Positions 1 through 10,500 are shown, counted from the first letter of the stretch. The stretch is 64,000 nucleotides of DNA from Myxococcales bacterium (GCA_007120035.1 SKON01000002.1:31831-95830), one strand, 5' to 3'. The notes: generated by a model from the letters alone, not told the origin. Made by a program: numbers and translations.

Positions 1-285
1 CTGATCCCCATCGAGGGGCGGCCCCCTGACACGTCCAAGGAGATCCCCGGGTGTCCCTTCGCGGACCGCTGTGGGTGGGCCCAGCCTCGGTGTCGAGAGA
101 GCAGGCCCCCCGTCGTGGAGGTCGGCGACGGCCATGAATCGGCGTGTTTCCGAGCCGACGAGGTCTACCGGTCTCATCTGGGCTCGAAGGCGACCCCGGA
201 GCACGTGGTCCGAGTGGAGGCGAAGGCCCGAGAGGTGGAGATCACAGACGAGGTCCTCGGAGAGCTCGAAAAGGAGGCGTCATGA
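1..285 (+). CDS. Peptide ABC transporter ATP-binding protein, C-terminal fragment (OppD/DppD-like)
   Basis: Only the last 94 codons are inside the window; the frame is open from base 1 to the TGA at 283-285. The fragment carries the GCPFADRC Cys motif with a further Cys after QPR, typical of the C-terminal extension (oligo_HPY) of oligopeptide/dipeptide transporter ATPases. The ATPase core lies upstream of the window. The TGA overlaps the ATG of the next ATPase (ATGA), so the two are translationally coupled and probably form the OppD/OppF-type ATPase pair of one importer. Substrate specificity cannot be read from the fragment. Confidence 0.8.
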   Translation: MIPIEGRPPDTSKEIPGCPFADRCGWAQPRCRESRPPVVEVGDGHESACFRADEVYRSHLGSKATPEHVVRVEAKAREVEITDEVLGELEKEAS

Positions 286-1430
286 GCGAGCCCTTACTCG
301 AGATTCGCGGCCTGAAGATGCACTTCCCGATCTACGAGGGGGCCTTCATCCGCAAGGAGGTCAACCGGGTTCGGGCCGTCGACGGCCTCTCTTTCGACAT
401 CCTCCAGGGAGAGACCCTGGGGCTCGTCGGGGAGTCGGGGTGCGGCAAGTCCACCACGGGCCGGGCCATCATCCAGCTCTATCGGCCCACCGAGGGAGAA
501 GTGCGGTTTGATGGGACGAACCTCTGCGACCTGAGCTCCAAGGAGCTACACCCCCTGCGGCGGGACCTGCAGATGATCTTCCAGGATCCCTACGGGTCGT
601 TGAACCCCCGGATGACCGTGGGCGATATCATCGCCGAGCCCCTGAAGGTCCACCAGTTGGCCGAGGGCAAGGCCAGGCAGGAGCGGGTGCAGGAGCTGAT
701 GGAGATCGTGGGCCTGGACCCGCGGTTTATCCGGCGGTACCCCCACGAGTTCTCCGGCGGCCAGCGGCAGCGGATCGGGATCGCCCGGGCCCTGGCATGT
801 AAGCCCCGGTTTATCGTCTGCGACGAGCCGATCAGCGCCCTCGACGTGTCGATTCAGGCGCAGATCATGAACCTCATGGAGGACCTGCAGAACGAGTTCG
901 ACCTGACCTACCTCTTCATCGCCCACGACTTGTCGGCGGTGCGGCACATCTCGGATCGGATCGCCGTGATGTACCTGGGCCACCTGGCGGAGCTCGCCGA
1001 AGGGGCGGAGATCTACGAGAACCCGCTGCACCCGTACACAGAGGCCCTGATCTCGGCGGTGCCCATCCCCGATCCCGAGGTGGAGAAGACCCGGCAGCGG
1101 ATCGTGCTGGAGGGCGACGTCCCGAGCCCGTTAGACCCACCGTCGGGGTGCGTGTTTCACACCCGGTGCCCCTACGCGTGGGATCGGTGCGCCAAGGAGG
1201 TCCCGGCGTTCCAGGAGGCGGAGCCCGGGCACTTCGTGGCATGCCACCTGGTGGACGAGCCCGAGCGTCGAGGGAAAGCTGGGGCGGCGGAGCCCGTGGC
1301 GACCAAGACCCCTGAGGTCAACGGGCCCACCGACGAAGAACCGGCCACCGAGGAGCCCCATGTTGAGAAGGCGGCCGACGAAGAGGCAGCCGATTCAGAA
1401 GAAACGAGCGAAGAAGAGGTCACCTCATGA
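282..1430 (+). CDS. Oligopeptide/dipeptide ABC transporter ATP-binding protein (OppF/DppF-like)
   Basis: A 382-residue ATPase that would energise peptide uptake at the inner membrane. It has a Walker A (GESGCGKST), a Q-loop ([11 protein letters not shown]), the ABC signature ([15 protein letters not shown]), Walker B ([12 protein letters not shown]) and the H-loop (FIAHDLS). The C-terminal [11 protein letters not shown]ys motif is that of the OppD/F subfamily. The ATG at 282 overlaps the upstream stop and begins at the normal family N-terminus; longer upstream starts would read through the previous gene. The last ~55 residues are an unusual Glu/Ala/Thr-rich acidic tail (repeats of EEPAT/EEAAD type) absent from typical OppF. 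The stop overlaps the next gene by 4 nt. Strong call for family, weak for substrate. Confidence 0.92.
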   Translation: MSEPLLEIRGLKMHFPIYEGAFIRKEVNRVRAVDGLSFDILQGETLGLVGESGCGKSTTGRAIIQLYRPTEGEVRFDGTNLCDLSSKELHPLRRDLQMIFQDPYGSLNPRMTVGDIIAEPLKVHQLAEGKARQERVQELMEIVGLDPRFIRRYPHEFSGGQRQRIGIARALACKPRFIVCDEPISALDVSIQAQIMNLMEDLQNEFDLTYLFIAHDLSAVRHISDRIAVMYLGHLAELAEGAEIYENPLHPYTEALISAVPIPDPEVEKTRQRIVLEGDVPSPLDPPSGCVFHTRCPYAWDRCAKEVPAFQEAEPGHFVACHLVDEPERRGKAGAAEPVATKTPEVNGPTDEEPATEEPHVEKAADEEAADSEETSEEEVTS

Positions 1431-4400
1431 GTGGACGCCTGTGGGTCGCCGTACTCTCCCTGGCGCTTCTGATCGCCTGCGGCGGTCTGACAGGCTGCCG
1501 TGTCGCCGTCCCCGTGGAGGGCAACCTGGCGCCGAGGCACTTCGCCAGCTCTCAGGCTTCGCTGACGAAAGACCCCGGGGGACGGCTCTTCGTGGTCGCC
1601 GCCGAAGGGGAGCGAATCCAGCCCTTCGTGGTGGTGCGATCCCAGGAGCGGGAAGAGCTCTTCTGGACGCGGCCCCTGGGGGAGCGGGCGGCGGAGATCT
1701 TGCCCCTGACCCGGATGGATATCGACTGGTACAACCGAGCGATGCGGCAGGCCCCGGAGCTGACGTTCCTCGACGATCTCACCGATCTGGAGATCGACGA
1801 GTCCATCGGGCTCTGGGGCGGGGGCGGTTCTTCGGGAGTGCGGTGGTTGGGTCCTCCCCCCTCGGGTGAGCAACAGGCCGTCGTGATTCCCCTGTCAGAG
1901 CCCCTGGAGTCGCTCTCCCTGGCCGAGAACATCGCCGGCGTGGTTCACGTCAGTGATGACGCGGTGGAGACCCTGGGACGGTCGTTCCCGCCCCATCGTG
2001 GGCCCTACGTGGTGATCTTGGACGGGTTTGTCGAAGATCGGTCACCCCGGGTGGGGATCCCGGCGGGGATGACCGGCCTGGGTAGCCAGGTGGGCCCGGA
2101 GTGGACCTGGGTAGAAACCGGAGACGGCGCGGCGGTGCGCTCCAACGCGGAGCTTCAAGAGAAGGCGGCTCGAGCGGGTGTGGAGATCCTGGTGGTGCCC
2201 ACGGCCGAGGGCCATCGCGTGGGCTTCGCCGCCGACGCCGGCCCGCCCGGTGTGGGCCCCTGGGCGAAGCGACCGGCCATCGCCGAGTCGGGAATTTTGC
2301 TCGCCAACGAGGCCACCGACGATGACCGGCGACAGGTGCTGCGGGCCCTGGGCGCGATCTACGGCGGACATCCGCTGAGCGCGGCCTACTTCTTGGCCCA
2401 GGCGGACCACTGGAGCGTCGATCAGAACGAGTTCGCGACCCTCTTGCGACATCAAGATCTGTTGAGCGCCGGTGGATACATCGCCTGGGTTCGAGCCCGG
2501 ACCCTGGAAGACGCTGAAGGGCTGGGGCCCGAGGTAGCGCTTTACATGGCCCGGGCCTACGCCTACCAGGGGCATTGGCGAGCCGTGGACGCGAACGCCG
2601 ACCGGGCTTATGAGCTCTTCTCCGTGTGGCCCCGAGGGGAAGGGCGGATGGGGATGGCGTCGGCCCGGATCCTGATGGCCCAGGCCGCGGCGGGTCGCGG
2701 AGACGCCCAGCGGAGTCGGGCTCTCTGGAACGACGTGGCGCAGATCTACGCTCGGGCGCGGGACCCTTATCGTGAGGGGCTGGCCCGGCGGCGGATGGCG
2801 CTGCTCGACCCCGAGGCCGGGGAGTTCGAGCGGGTCGCGAGGTTTCTCGGGGAGACCCGGGCGGAGCACGAGGCCGCCCGGTCGATCCTCCTGGGAGCGG
2901 CGGCCCGGATCGACGTCGGGGATCGCGAGGGCGCCGCCGACCTGCTCTCAGCCTGGGAGGATCAGTCCCAGGAGTTCCCCCGGTTGAATCTTCTGGCCGA
3001 TGCGCTACGAACGAACCAGGCGCTGGCTCGGGGAGACGCGCCGGCCCTGGATCGGGTCCGCGAGAACCGGGCCGAGGCGTTGGCCCTGAGCGCCTGGGAC
3101 GCCACGGTGGTGTCGTCGGTGGCCCTTCAACAGATGGATCCAGCGGGCAGCTCCGAGGAGCTCCGGCAGGTCGGAGAGGTCTTGATCGAGGCCCGGTTGC
3201 GGGCTTCCGATCCGGTCCTTGTGAGCGCGTCGAACCGAGCACTGGCGGCCCTCTGTACGGATGTCCTCTTCCCCATGGAAGAGCTCACCGCTCGGATCGA
3301 CCGACGGTGCCTCCATCGGATTCAGGCTGCAGCCGGTGAGCCCGAAGGGGTGAGATCTCTGATGAGCGGCGGGTATCGCTTCCTCCAGCGTGGGAATCTG
3401 GAGGGCGCCCGGTCCGTCGCTGATTTTCTCTTGGAACGGGTCAGCTCCCAGCAGGGCGATTGGCCGCTCGTGCGGGCTGAAGTGCTACTCCTGGACTCCG
3501 CCGTGTTGCACGAGGAAGGAGACTCCACAGAGAGGAGCGCTCGGATTCAAGAGGCTTTCGACCTCATGCGCCAGAACGTGGCGCCTCGGGAAGCCCCGGA
3601 ACTGCTCCTGGAGCTCGGTGACTTCTTCCAGGCCCGGGGGTTTGAGCACCACACGGGGATCCTCTATCGAGCGGCCGGGCAGGCCGCTCGTAGCGCGAAC
3701 CGGAGCACCGTGGCGGCCGACGCCACGCTGAAGCTCGCCGAGTCCCTGGCAAGGGCCGGACAGTGGCAGGACCTTTTGGAGCTCTCCGGAGTGGAGAGCC
3801 CGCTGCACAGCGTCCGCGTCGACCTCTATCGGGCCCAGGGGCAGTTCCTGTCGGACAACCGAGGGGCGGCCCGGGGGCTCTGGAGTGACGCCCTGCGACA
3901 GGCGTCGGAGTTCGGAGACTTTCAGCGGATCTCCGTGAGCTTGATGGCCGGGCGACTGGCGGCAGAGCGAGGAGAGCGGGAAGCCGCCATGGGGCTCTTC
4001 GACGAGGCCATGGAGGCCCTCGACGGGCTGCCCGAGGGCCTGGCCGGTCGGGAAGAGGGCCGGGTATTGCGGGCCCGAGCCGAGGCGATGCGGGCATGGC
4101 AGTGGTTCGCCAGTGGTGACGGGGCGGAGGCTCAGGCAGCGATCGAGCGAGCCCTCGGTGCGCTCGAAGAGGTCGCCACGGGGGCGGCGCCGCAGGTCCG
4201 CCGAGAAGTGTTGGAGGTGGCGCTCTTGCAGGCCGACGAGGAGGGTCGTCGGGCCGCCCTACGAGGGCTCGAGGAGCTCAACCGTGGTCTCGGTCCGGAC
4301 ACCTCGGAGATCATCGAACGCGACGTGGGTACGACCCTTGTTCAGGCGCTGATCACCCATGGCGAAGCTCGGCGAGCAAAGGACCGGGCCGATGTCCTCC

Positions 4401-5158
4401 TGGCCGACGGCCTGGCGCTGGGGACGACCAGGGACGAGCATCAATGCCGGTTTGGCGAGGTGCTGCTCCTCTCTGGCCGACGGGACGCCGGGATGGAGGC
4501 GTTGCAGCGCTGTGCCGAGGCCCCCGAGGATCAGCTCGCCGCCCAGGGCGCATTCTGGCTGGGGATGGCAAACCCCGACGCCTCGGCGAGCTACCGGGCG
4601 GGGCTGGCGCGACACCTGGCCGGGGTGATTCCCCCGGAGCGGGAAGCGACCCGTCGCCGGCTTCGGTGGGTCGCTGAGAGCACGGAGCCCGTCGAGGACT
4701 ACTCGGCGGCGCTGGAGGAAGAGCTTCGAGGCGCGCTGGAGGCCGATGATCTGACCGATGATCAATTCGTCGACCGCGTGGTGGCTCTCGTGGACTACTT
4801 GATCCACGTAGCAGAGTGGGAGACCGCCGGGGAGGAGCTGCGACCCCGTTCCACGGTGTTCTATCGGGCCGATCGGCAGGACGAGTTCGTGCGCCTGCGG
4901 CTGCGGGCGTCCCTGGGCAAGCTCGACGGGCTGCAGGTGCTCTCGACGATGGGTCGGACCCTCGAGGAGGCTCCCGCTACGACCCCGGAGGGTGAAGCGG
5001 AGGCCGCTTACCTGCGAGCCGTGGCGCTGGCTCAGACCGGGCAGGTGGAGCCGGCCCTGGCGGAGCTGCGAGGCGCTCGGGAGTTGCTCGACGAAGGGGC
5101 CCGACTCCTGGCGGCGATCGAGGCGCTGGAATCTGCGCTCCTGCCGCTGGGTTCCTGA
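1427..5158 (+). CDS. Very large TPR-rich lipoprotein
   Basis: A 1,243-residue protein with a signal peptide ending in a lipobox (LTGC, Cys at about residue 24), so it is probably anchored in a membrane and faces the periplasm. After a ~300-residue N-terminal part of no recognised family, the rest is helical, Ala/Arg/Leu/Glu-rich and made of many degenerate TPR-like pairs (for example around residues 310-360, 520-560, 780-880 and 1180-1230). No catalytic motif was seen. It begins at an ATGA overlap with the OppF-like ATPase, so it belongs to that operon and may be a scaffold or accessory partner of the peptide transporter; this role is inferred only from coupling. Family membership beyond TPR is unknown. 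Confidence 0.75.
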   Translation: MSGRLWVAVLSLALLIACGGLTGCRVAVPVEGNLAPRHFASSQASLTKDPGGRLFVVAAEGERIQPFVVVRSQEREELFWTRPLGERAAEILPLTRMDIDWYNRAMRQAPELTFLDDLTDLEIDESIGLWGGGGSSGVRWLGPPPSGEQQAVVIPLSEPLESLSLAENIAGVVHVSDDAVETLGRSFPPHRGPYVVILDGFVEDRSPRVGIPAGMTGLGSQVGPEWTWVETGDGAAVRSNAELQEKAARAGVEILVVPTAEGHRVGFAADAGPPGVGPWAKRPAIAESGILLANEATDDDRRQVLRALGAIYGGHPLSAAYFLAQADHWSVDQNEFATLLRHQDLLSAGGYIAWVRARTLEDAEGLGPEVALYMARAYAYQGHWRAVDANADRAYELFSVWPRGEGRMGMASARILMAQAAAGRGDAQRSRALWNDVAQIYARARDPYREGLARRRMALLDPEAGEFERVARFLGETRAEHEAARSILLGAAARIDVGDREGAADLLSAWEDQSQEFPRLNLLADALRTNQALARGDAPALDRVRENRAEALALSAWDATVVSSVALQQMDPAGSSEELRQVGEVLIEARLRASDPVLVSASNRALAALCTDVLFPMEELTARIDRRCLHRIQAAAGEPEGVRSLMSGGYRFLQRGNLEGARSVADFLLERVSSQQGDWPLVRAEVLLLDSAVLHEEGDSTERSARIQEAFDLMRQNVAPREAPELLLELGDFFQARGFEHHTGILYRAAGQAARSANRSTVAADATLKLAESLARAGQWQDLLELSGVESPLHSVRVDLYRAQGQFLSDNRGAARGLWSDALRQASEFGDFQRISVSLMAGRLAAERGEREAAMGLFDEAMEALDGLPEGLAGREEGRVLRARAEAMRAWQWFASGDGAEAQAAIERALGALEEVATGAAPQVRREVLEVALLQADEEGRRAALRGLEELNRGLGPDTSEIIERDVGTTLVQALITHGEARRAKDRADVLLADGLALGTTRDEHQCRFGEVLLLSGRRDAGMEALQRCAEAPEDQLAAQGAFWLGMANPDASASYRAGLARHLAGVIPPEREATRRRLRWVAESTEPVEDYSAALEEELRGALEADDLTDDQFVDRVVALVDYLIHVAEWETAGEELRPRSTVFYRADRQDEFVRLRLRASLGKLDGLQVLSTMGRTLEEAPATTPEGEAEAAYLRAVALAQTGQVEPALAELRGARELLDEGARLLAAIEALESALLPLGS

Positions 5159-5221
5159 CCGAAGGCTTGGGCCAACGGTACCTGAGAGTCCCTGCTGCAT
5201 CTAAGAGACTTGGAGTCGCGC

Positions 5222-7984
5222 ATGCACGAGGTTCACCTCCGAGGGGTTCGGACCCACAATCTGAAGAATATCGACTGCTCTATCCCGCACCACCACCTGA
5301 CAGTGGTCACCGGGGTGAGCGGGTCGGGGAAGTCGAGCCTGGCCTTCGACACGCTCTACTCCGAGGGGCGGCGCCGGTACACGGAGTCCCTCTCGACGTA
5401 CGCCCGCCAGTTCTTGGAGCGGATGGCGCGACCGCCCCTGGACTCGATCCAGAACGTGCAGCCCTCGGTGGCGCTGAAGCAGGTCAACGACGTGAGCAGC
5501 GCCCGCTCCACGGTAGGGACCATCACCGAGATCGACGACCACCTGCACCTGCTCTTCACCCACGCCGGGGTGACGTTCTGCCCGACCTGCGATGTGCCCG
5601 TGACCCGCGACGAGGCGGCGGGCGTGGCCGAGCGGCTCCTGGAGCTGCCCGAGGGCACCCGGGTGGTCCTGGTGGCCGAAGTAGAACCCCCAAAACCGGA
5701 GCACCGGGGAGCGCTCCTGGAGCACCTCCTCGCCGAGGGGTACCGGCGGCTCTACGTCGACGGTCAGACCGTGGACATCACCGATGAGGACGTGGAGACC
5801 CTCCTGGGCCAGGCGTCGTTCCCGGTGGTCGTGGATCGCCTGGTGGTGCGACCTGGCGATGAGATGAGGGTCGCCGAAGCCGTGGAGGCCGGCTTCGAGC
5901 TCGGCAACGGGCGGCTCCTGGCCTTCGAGCATGGCGCCGATCGGCCCCCGTGGACCTTCGACCAGGCGTTCCGGTGCAACCACTGCGGCCAGGATATGGT
6001 GGAGCCCCAGCCGGCGCTCTTCAGCTTCAACAGCTCGCTGGGGGCCTGTCAGACCTGCTCCGGGTTCGGCAAGACCATGGGCATCGACTACCGCAAGGTG
6101 ATCCCCAACCCGGGGCTCTCCCTGGAAGAGGGGGCTATCGCCTGCTTCGAGAAGGGGCGCCACAAGCGGCAGAAGTCCCGGCTGCTGAAAGCCTGCCGGG
6201 AGCAGGGGATCCCCACGGACGAGCCCTTTGAAGAGTTGTCCGCCGACCATCGGGCCTACGTCCGGTTCGGCGGCGAGGGGTATACGGGGTTGAAGGGGTT
6301 CTTTCAGAGGCTCAAGCGCAAGCAGTACAAAGCCTATGTTCGGATCTTCCTGGCCAAATACCGGGGCTACGACCTCTGCGAGGACTGCGATGGCGCTCGC
6401 CTCGGCCCGGAAGCGCGACAGGTTCGGGTGGCCGGGCGGCGGATCAGCGACTTCTGGGAGATGCGCATCGAGGAGGCGCGAGCCTACTTCGACGACGCAC
6501 CTCTCGAGGAAGACCGGGCTGCTCGGGTGCAGACGCTGTTGCGGGAGATCCGATACCGGCTTCGATACCTCGACGAGGTGGGGCTGGGGTACCTGGAGCT
6601 GGGGCGCCAGTCCCGGACGCTCTCCGGCGGGGAGATGCAGCGGATTCACCTGACGTCGAGCCTGGGCCGGGCGCTCACGGACACCCTCTATGTGCTCGAC
6701 GAGCCGACGGCCGGGCTCCACGCCCGGGACTCCCGTAAGCTCATGGAGATCCTGCAGGGGCTGCGGGATGTGGGCAACACCGTGGTCGTCGTGGAGCACG
6801 ACCCGGAGATCATCGGCGGCGCCGACCACGTGTTGGAGCTCGGGCCCGTGGGCGGAGACCGGGGCGGGGAGCTGACCTACGCCGGGCCGCTGACCGGGTA
6901 CGACCTCCACGAGGAGGTCGACTTCTCGGTGGCGCACCGGCTCGGGACGAAGAATCGGGAGGCCCCCTCAGAGGGCCGGATCGAGATCGTCGGGGCCAAC
7001 CACCACAACCTCAGGGACGTAGACGTGTCGATCCCTCTGGGCCGACTGACGGTGGTCACCGGGGTCAGCGGCAGCGGAAAGTCGACTCTGGTGGAGGACG
7101 TGCTCTACAACGGCTGGCGCCGCCTGCAAGGGCAGGGCGGGGTCGCCGCCGGCGAGGTCCGGGAGCTCCGAGGTCTCGACGACTTCGACGCCCTGGAGCT
7201 GATGGATCAGCGGTCCATCGGGCGGTCCAACCGGTCCAACGCCATGAGCTACACCAAGGCATACGACACGATCCGCAAGCTCTTCGCCGGGACACAGGCG
7301 GCGAAGAACGCCGGCGTGACCGTTGGGGACTTCTCGTTCAACACGAAAGGGGGTCGGTGCGACGCCTGCGACGGGACGGGGACCCTCACGGTGGAGATGC
7401 ATTTCATGGCCGACGTGGAGATCCCCTGTCAGGTCTGCGAGGGGAAGCGGTTCAAGCCGCGGATTCTGGGCGTGAAGTATCGGGGCAAGTCCATCGACGA
7501 GATCTTCGAGATGACCGTCGAGGAGGGTCTGCATTTCTTCGAGGAGTCCCAGGCCGTCCAGAACCGTCTGCGCCCCCTGCAGGAGGTCGGGCTGGGATAT
7601 CTACGGCTGGGGCAGACCACGGACACCTTCTCCGGTGGCGAGGCGCAGCGGCTGAAGCTGGCGACCTACATCGCCGAGGGTCGACGCCGGAGCAAGACGA
7701 AGCCGATCCTCTTTCTCTTCGACGAGCCGACCGTGGGCCTCCATCTCAAGGACGTGGCCGTGCTCCTGGTGGCGTTGCGCAGGCTCGTGGAGCTGGGGCA
7801 CACCGTGGTCGCCGTAGAGCATAATATCGACTTCATCGCCCGCTGCGATCACGTGATCGACCTCGGACCGGAGGCGGGCCCCCGGGGAGGGCGGATCGTA
7901 GCTCAGGGGTTCCCCGGCGAGGTGGCGGCCGCCGAGGAGAGCATCACCGGCCGGTACCTGCGAGAGTTCTTTCAGGGGGCGTGA
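5222..7984 (+). CDS. UvrA-family excision-repair ATPase (probable UvrA paralogue)
   Basis: A 920-residue tandem ABC ATPase resembling UvrA, the damage-recognition subunit of nucleotide excision repair. Visible are two Walker A motifs (GVSGSGKSS near residue 31, GVSGSGKST near 620), zinc-finger Cys pairs (CPTC, CNHC...CQTC, CDAC...CQVC), the RSTVGT segment and two signature/Walker B blocks (LSGGEMQRIHL, FSGGEAQRLKL; LDEPTAGLH, FDEPTVGLH). A region between the first CPTC and CNHC corresponds to the UvrB-binding domain but looks short and diverged. Several invariant blocks differ from housekeeping UvrA (KQVNDVSSARST, the NAMSYTKAYD segment), which suggests a paralogue. ATG 5222 is chosen because GGAG at 5212-5215 precedes it by 6 nt; an in-frame TTG at 5210 is less likely. 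Its 3' end overlaps the convergent gene by 13 bp. Confidence 0.88.
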   Translation: MHEVHLRGVRTHNLKNIDCSIPHHHLTVVTGVSGSGKSSLAFDTLYSEGRRRYTESLSTYARQFLERMARPPLDSIQNVQPSVALKQVNDVSSARSTVGTITEIDDHLHLLFTHAGVTFCPTCDVPVTRDEAAGVAERLLELPEGTRVVLVAEVEPPKPEHRGALLEHLLAEGYRRLYVDGQTVDITDEDVETLLGQASFPVVVDRLVVRPGDEMRVAEAVEAGFELGNGRLLAFEHGADRPPWTFDQAFRCNHCGQDMVEPQPALFSFNSSLGACQTCSGFGKTMGIDYRKVIPNPGLSLEEGAIACFEKGRHKRQKSRLLKACREQGIPTDEPFEELSADHRAYVRFGGEGYTGLKGFFQRLKRKQYKAYVRIFLAKYRGYDLCEDCDGARLGPEARQVRVAGRRISDFWEMRIEEARAYFDDAPLEEDRAARVQTLLREIRYRLRYLDEVGLGYLELGRQSRTLSGGEMQRIHLTSSLGRALTDTLYVLDEPTAGLHARDSRKLMEILQGLRDVGNTVVVVEHDPEIIGGADHVLELGPVGGDRGGELTYAGPLTGYDLHEEVDFSVAHRLGTKNREAPSEGRIEIVGANHHNLRDVDVSIPLGRLTVVTGVSGSGKSTLVEDVLYNGWRRLQGQGGVAAGEVRELRGLDDFDALELMDQRSIGRSNRSNAMSYTKAYDTIRKLFAGTQAAKNAGVTVGDFSFNTKGGRCDACDGTGTLTVEMHFMADVEIPCQVCEGKRFKPRILGVKYRGKSIDEIFEMTVEEGLHFFEESQAVQNRLRPLQEVGLGYLRLGQTTDTFSGGEAQRLKLATYIAEGRRRSKTKPILFLFDEPTVGLHLKDVAVLLVALRRLVELGHTVVAVEHNIDFIARCDHVIDLGPEAGPRGGRIVAQGFPGEVAAAEESITGRYLREFFQGA

Positions 7985-8913
7985 CCGAGGCGTTGGGCTA
8001 CGTCGAGGTAGTCCGGGAACCGGTCGTAGATGGCCTGGTAGTCGGCCCGGGCCGCCTCGTACTCCTCGCGGTCCTGGTAGATCCGGCCCCGGTCGTAGTG
8101 AAGCGCCAGAGTGACCGCTGGCTCTTCGGGGCCTACAGGCCGCAAACCCTCGGTGAGCGCTGAGATCGCCTCGTCGTAGCGCTCGAGCAGGGCCAGTGCC
8201 CGGGCCCGGTAGAGCAGGAAGACGGCGTGCCACTTGCTTTTGCAGGAAAGCCCGTCGGTCAGGGAGACCACCTCCTGCCACCCCGCGGGGTCGGAGAGAC
8301 CTGTAAGGAGCTCCGCCCGAGAGACGCCGCCGACGATGTCCCGGGGAGCCTCGTCGTGCAACTGGTCCAAGCATTGAAGGGCTTCTTCCGTCCGGCCCAC
8401 CTCCTGATACGCCTCGGTCAGGGCCAGGAGAAGGCCCCGGCGGTCCGGCTGAACGGCAGAGGTGATCTCCGGGGTGATCATCAGCTCCATCGCCGGGGAG
8501 AGGCCTTCGCTCTGGAAGAGCGCGGCCATCTGGTCGGAGTGGTCCAGGGCGAACCGAAGATAGGCGATGGCCCGGGAGAACTCCCGCTGCCGAAGCGCCA
8601 ACAGGCCTACAAGAAAGGCCGCCGCCGGATCGTCCTGGGACTTCATGAGGGTGGTCATGGCGTCTTCTTCGGCGCCTTTTGCGACCTGTCGAGCCCCGGT
8701 CTTCAGGAGACTCTCGTCGGCGGAGGAGTCTTCGAAGGTATGAGCCGTAAAGATCAGGGGCAGCCCGGGCACGGCGGTCTCGATGTGCCGACCCCGCTGA
8801 TCGACGCGGTAGGCGAGCCCTCGGGGGCCGAGGACAAGGCTCGGGCCGCCGGGACCGACGCCGAGCCGGACCCCCGGGAGGAGCCGAAATCGTGGTCGAA
8901 ACCGAAAGCCCAT
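7972..8913 (-). CDS. DUF4236 domain-TPR protein
   Basis: A 313-residue protein. Residues 1-55 (MGFRFRPRFRLLPGVRLGVG...) match the DUF4236 pattern: a short, Arg/Gly-rich beta domain of unknown function usually beginning MGFRF(R/K)KSF. The remainder is alpha-helical with TPR-like pairs, clearest at about residues 155-185, 225-260 and 265-300 (AVTLALHYDRGRIYQDREEYEAA region). No signal peptide or membrane segment is seen. It lies 22 bp downstream of the DUF3825 gene on the same strand, so the two are probably co-transcribed. Start ATG has GGGGA 6 nt upstream. Function unknown; TPRs suggest protein-protein interaction. Confidence 0.8.
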   Translation of the reverse strand: MGFRFRPRFRLLPGVRLGVGPGGPSLVLGPRGLAYRVDQRGRHIETAVPGLPLIFTAHTFEDSSADESLLKTGARQVAKGAEEDAMTTLMKSQDDPAAAFLVGLLALRQREFSRAIAYLRFALDHSDQMAALFQSEGLSPAMELMITPEITSAVQPDRRGLLLALTEAYQEVGRTEEALQCLDQLHDEAPRDIVGGVSRAELLTGLSDPAGWQEVVSLTDGLSCKSKWHAVFLLYRARALALLERYDEAISALTEGLRPVGPEEPAVTLALHYDRGRIYQDREEYEAARADYQAIYDRFPDYLDVAQRLGHAP

Positions 8914-8935
8914 CAGCGTCCCCGTCGCGATCTCT

Positions 8936-9703
8936 TCAGCGCAGCCACTGGTCGTTCAGCCGTCCCAAAAGCCGGGCGTTGCTCAACGCCTGGTCCAGGT
9001 TCAGACAGGTCGCCACCCGGTAGTAGCCGTCCATCTTCTCGATCACCGCCGCCAGGTCGGGCTCCGAAGGGCTCCGCATGCAGATCGGGAGGAGGAGCTG
9101 GACCCGGCCCCGGTGGTACTGAGGCACGGCGATTCGGAAGTTTCGCCGGGCCCGCAGTAGGGCGTTGTCGAAGGCCCCGGAGAGGAGCATCTGGAGCTGG
9201 TGATCGCCAATGCCGTCGAACTCACGGGGGAACCGCTCCCGGTTCTCGGCGACCAGGTGCTCCGTGTTCTTTCGGAGTTCGCACTCGGGATCGAAGACGA
9301 AGTCCTCGGGATCCTCGAGGTAGTTTGCCATCTCAGGGAGCTGGGCGAACCGGGTCATCCGGACGTCGCCCTTGCGCACGAATCCCTGGAAGTACCAGGG
9401 CTGGCGGTCGGGGATCTTGTTCTCATCGAAGAAGGCGTAGATCGGCTCTTGCTGTTCTGTGACCAGACCCGTGTCAAAGGAGGCGGCCCCGTCGTCGGCC
9501 GCGTAGGCGATCTTGTCTTCATCCTCGATGCGATTGAAGGTGTGGATGATGTAGGCGTAGAGAATCGGCCGGGGGAAGTCGCTGTCGGAGTAACGGTATT
9601 CCCAGTTTTCCGGTTCCGCCAGTTCCTCGAGCTCCGTCAGACGGTCTGCGAAATCGGGAAGATAGGCGAATTCTTTGATGGGGGGTAAGGAGTGATCGTT
9701 CAT
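8936..9703 (-). CDS. DUF3825 domain-containing protein
   Basis: A 255-residue, apparently cytosolic protein recognised as DUF3825 by FAYLPDFADRLTELEELAEP at the N-terminus, the YIIHTFNRIEDEDKI stretch, the FDTGLVTEQQEPIYAFF block and WYFQGF, all in family order. The C-terminal half (residues ~170-255) continues with QYHRGRVQLLLPI, also usual for the family. No enzymatic motif is visible and the biochemical function of DUF3825 is not established. It is the first gene of a two-gene minus-strand unit with the DUF4236-TPR gene. GGAA lies 5 nt before the ATG. The 326-bp gap upstream is shared with the divergent ybjN-pspA unit. Confidence 0.82.
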   Translation of the reverse strand: MNDHSLPPIKEFAYLPDFADRLTELEELAEPENWEYRYSDSDFPRPILYAYIIHTFNRIEDEDKIAYAADDGAASFDTGLVTEQQEPIYAFFDENKIPDRQPWYFQGFVRKGDVRMTRFAQLPEMANYLEDPEDFVFDPECELRKNTEHLVAENRERFPREFDGIGDHQLQMLLSGAFDNALLRARRNFRIAVPQYHRGRVQLLLPICMRSPSEPDLAAVIEKMDGYYRVATCLNLDQALSNARLLGRLNDQWLR

Positions 9704-9892
9704 TGGTTTCCAGTTCGGGGGAGTGTCGCGCCGTCCCCCCGACGGAATGGCGCCAGGTTTTTCTGGGTTCGAATTTTTGCGCTCTGCGCACGTTGCCGCC
9801 GAAGATGCGTCGTCCCCTCGGCTTTGTCAAGACCCCGGGAACGGCTGGATTTTCGCGCTCTGTGGTCCGGCATTGAGAAGCCTATGGCTTCC

Positions 9893-9922
9893 TTGACACC
9901 CTCACAGCTGCGGGCCTACACT
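9893..9922 (+). promoter_or_regulatory. Probable sigma70-type promoter for ybjN-pspA
   Basis: TTGACA at 9893-9898 and TACACT at 9917-9922 are separated by 18 nt, a near-consensus housekeeping promoter about 110 nt upstream of the YbjN start. It sits in the 326-bp intergenic region 9704-10029 between divergent genes. In the rest of that region I see no ORF with coding character, no repeat and no convincing promoter for the minus strand. Confidence 0.6.
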
Positions 9923-10029
9923 CACGCCGTTTGTTGCCCTTGGAAAATGAATCGAGGTTGGCCCGTCCGAAGGTGGCTCGCGGGACAGGCTACTCCCCGG
10001 GGAAATTCAACTCACGGAGGTAGGCGTCT

Positions 10030-10470
10030 ATGAACGCATCTGAGGTAGAACTCAACGACCGAATCGAATCCTTCATCATCGAGATGGGGTTGCCTTTTGA
10101 GCAGGTGCAGGAAGGACTATGGCTGGTCCACGACGAGGCGGACTTCATCGACAATATCGTGGTCTACCACAACTATCCGGTGCTCACGTTCCGGGTGAAG
10201 CTGGTGGACCTCCCCGAAGGGAAGGGATTTCCCGAGCTCTTTCGGCGGCTCTTGCAGTTGAACAGCTCGAGCATGATCGCCGGGGCCTTCGGGCTGGAGG
10301 ACAACTCGGTGGTCGTGGTGGACACCATTCAGTCCGAGAACTTGGACGCCAACGAGTTTCAGGCCTCCATTGACGCCATGGCGCTGGCGGTGCGAGAGCA
10401 CTACGAAGAGCTGAAGGCCATCGTCGACGGAGAGACCGGTGAGCAGCAAGCGGCCGCTGCCGAAGCGTAA
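10030..10470 (+). CDS. YbjN domain-containing protein
   Basis: A 146-residue acidic protein of the YbjN / bacterial sensory transduction regulator family, which has a type III secretion chaperone-like fold. The recognisable features are the N-terminal IESFIIEMGLPFEQVQEGLW, a central VVYHNYPVLTFRVKLVDLP strand pair, ELFRRLLQLNSSSMIAGAFGLED and the C-terminal helix (IDAMALAVREHYEELKAIV). Family members are stress-response modulators without known catalysis. The start has a strong GGAGG at 10016-10020. It lies 30 bp upstream of pspA on the same strand; a ybjN-pspA pairing suggests a shared role in envelope stress, which is inference from context. Confidence 0.85.
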   Translation: MNASEVELNDRIESFIIEMGLPFEQVQEGLWLVHDEADFIDNIVVYHNYPVLTFRVKLVDLPEGKGFPELFRRLLQLNSSSMIAGAFGLEDNSVVVVDTIQSENLDANEFQASIDAMALAVREHYEELKAIVDGETGEQQAAAAEA

Positions 10471-10500
10471 GTCATTCTCAGGGTATAAAGGAGAAGAGTA

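Noticed and set aside
5201..6937. A 578-codon open frame on the minus strand inside the UvrA gene
   Set aside because: Antisense to clear UvrA motifs; third-position GC bias opens opposite frames. No family signature or SD.
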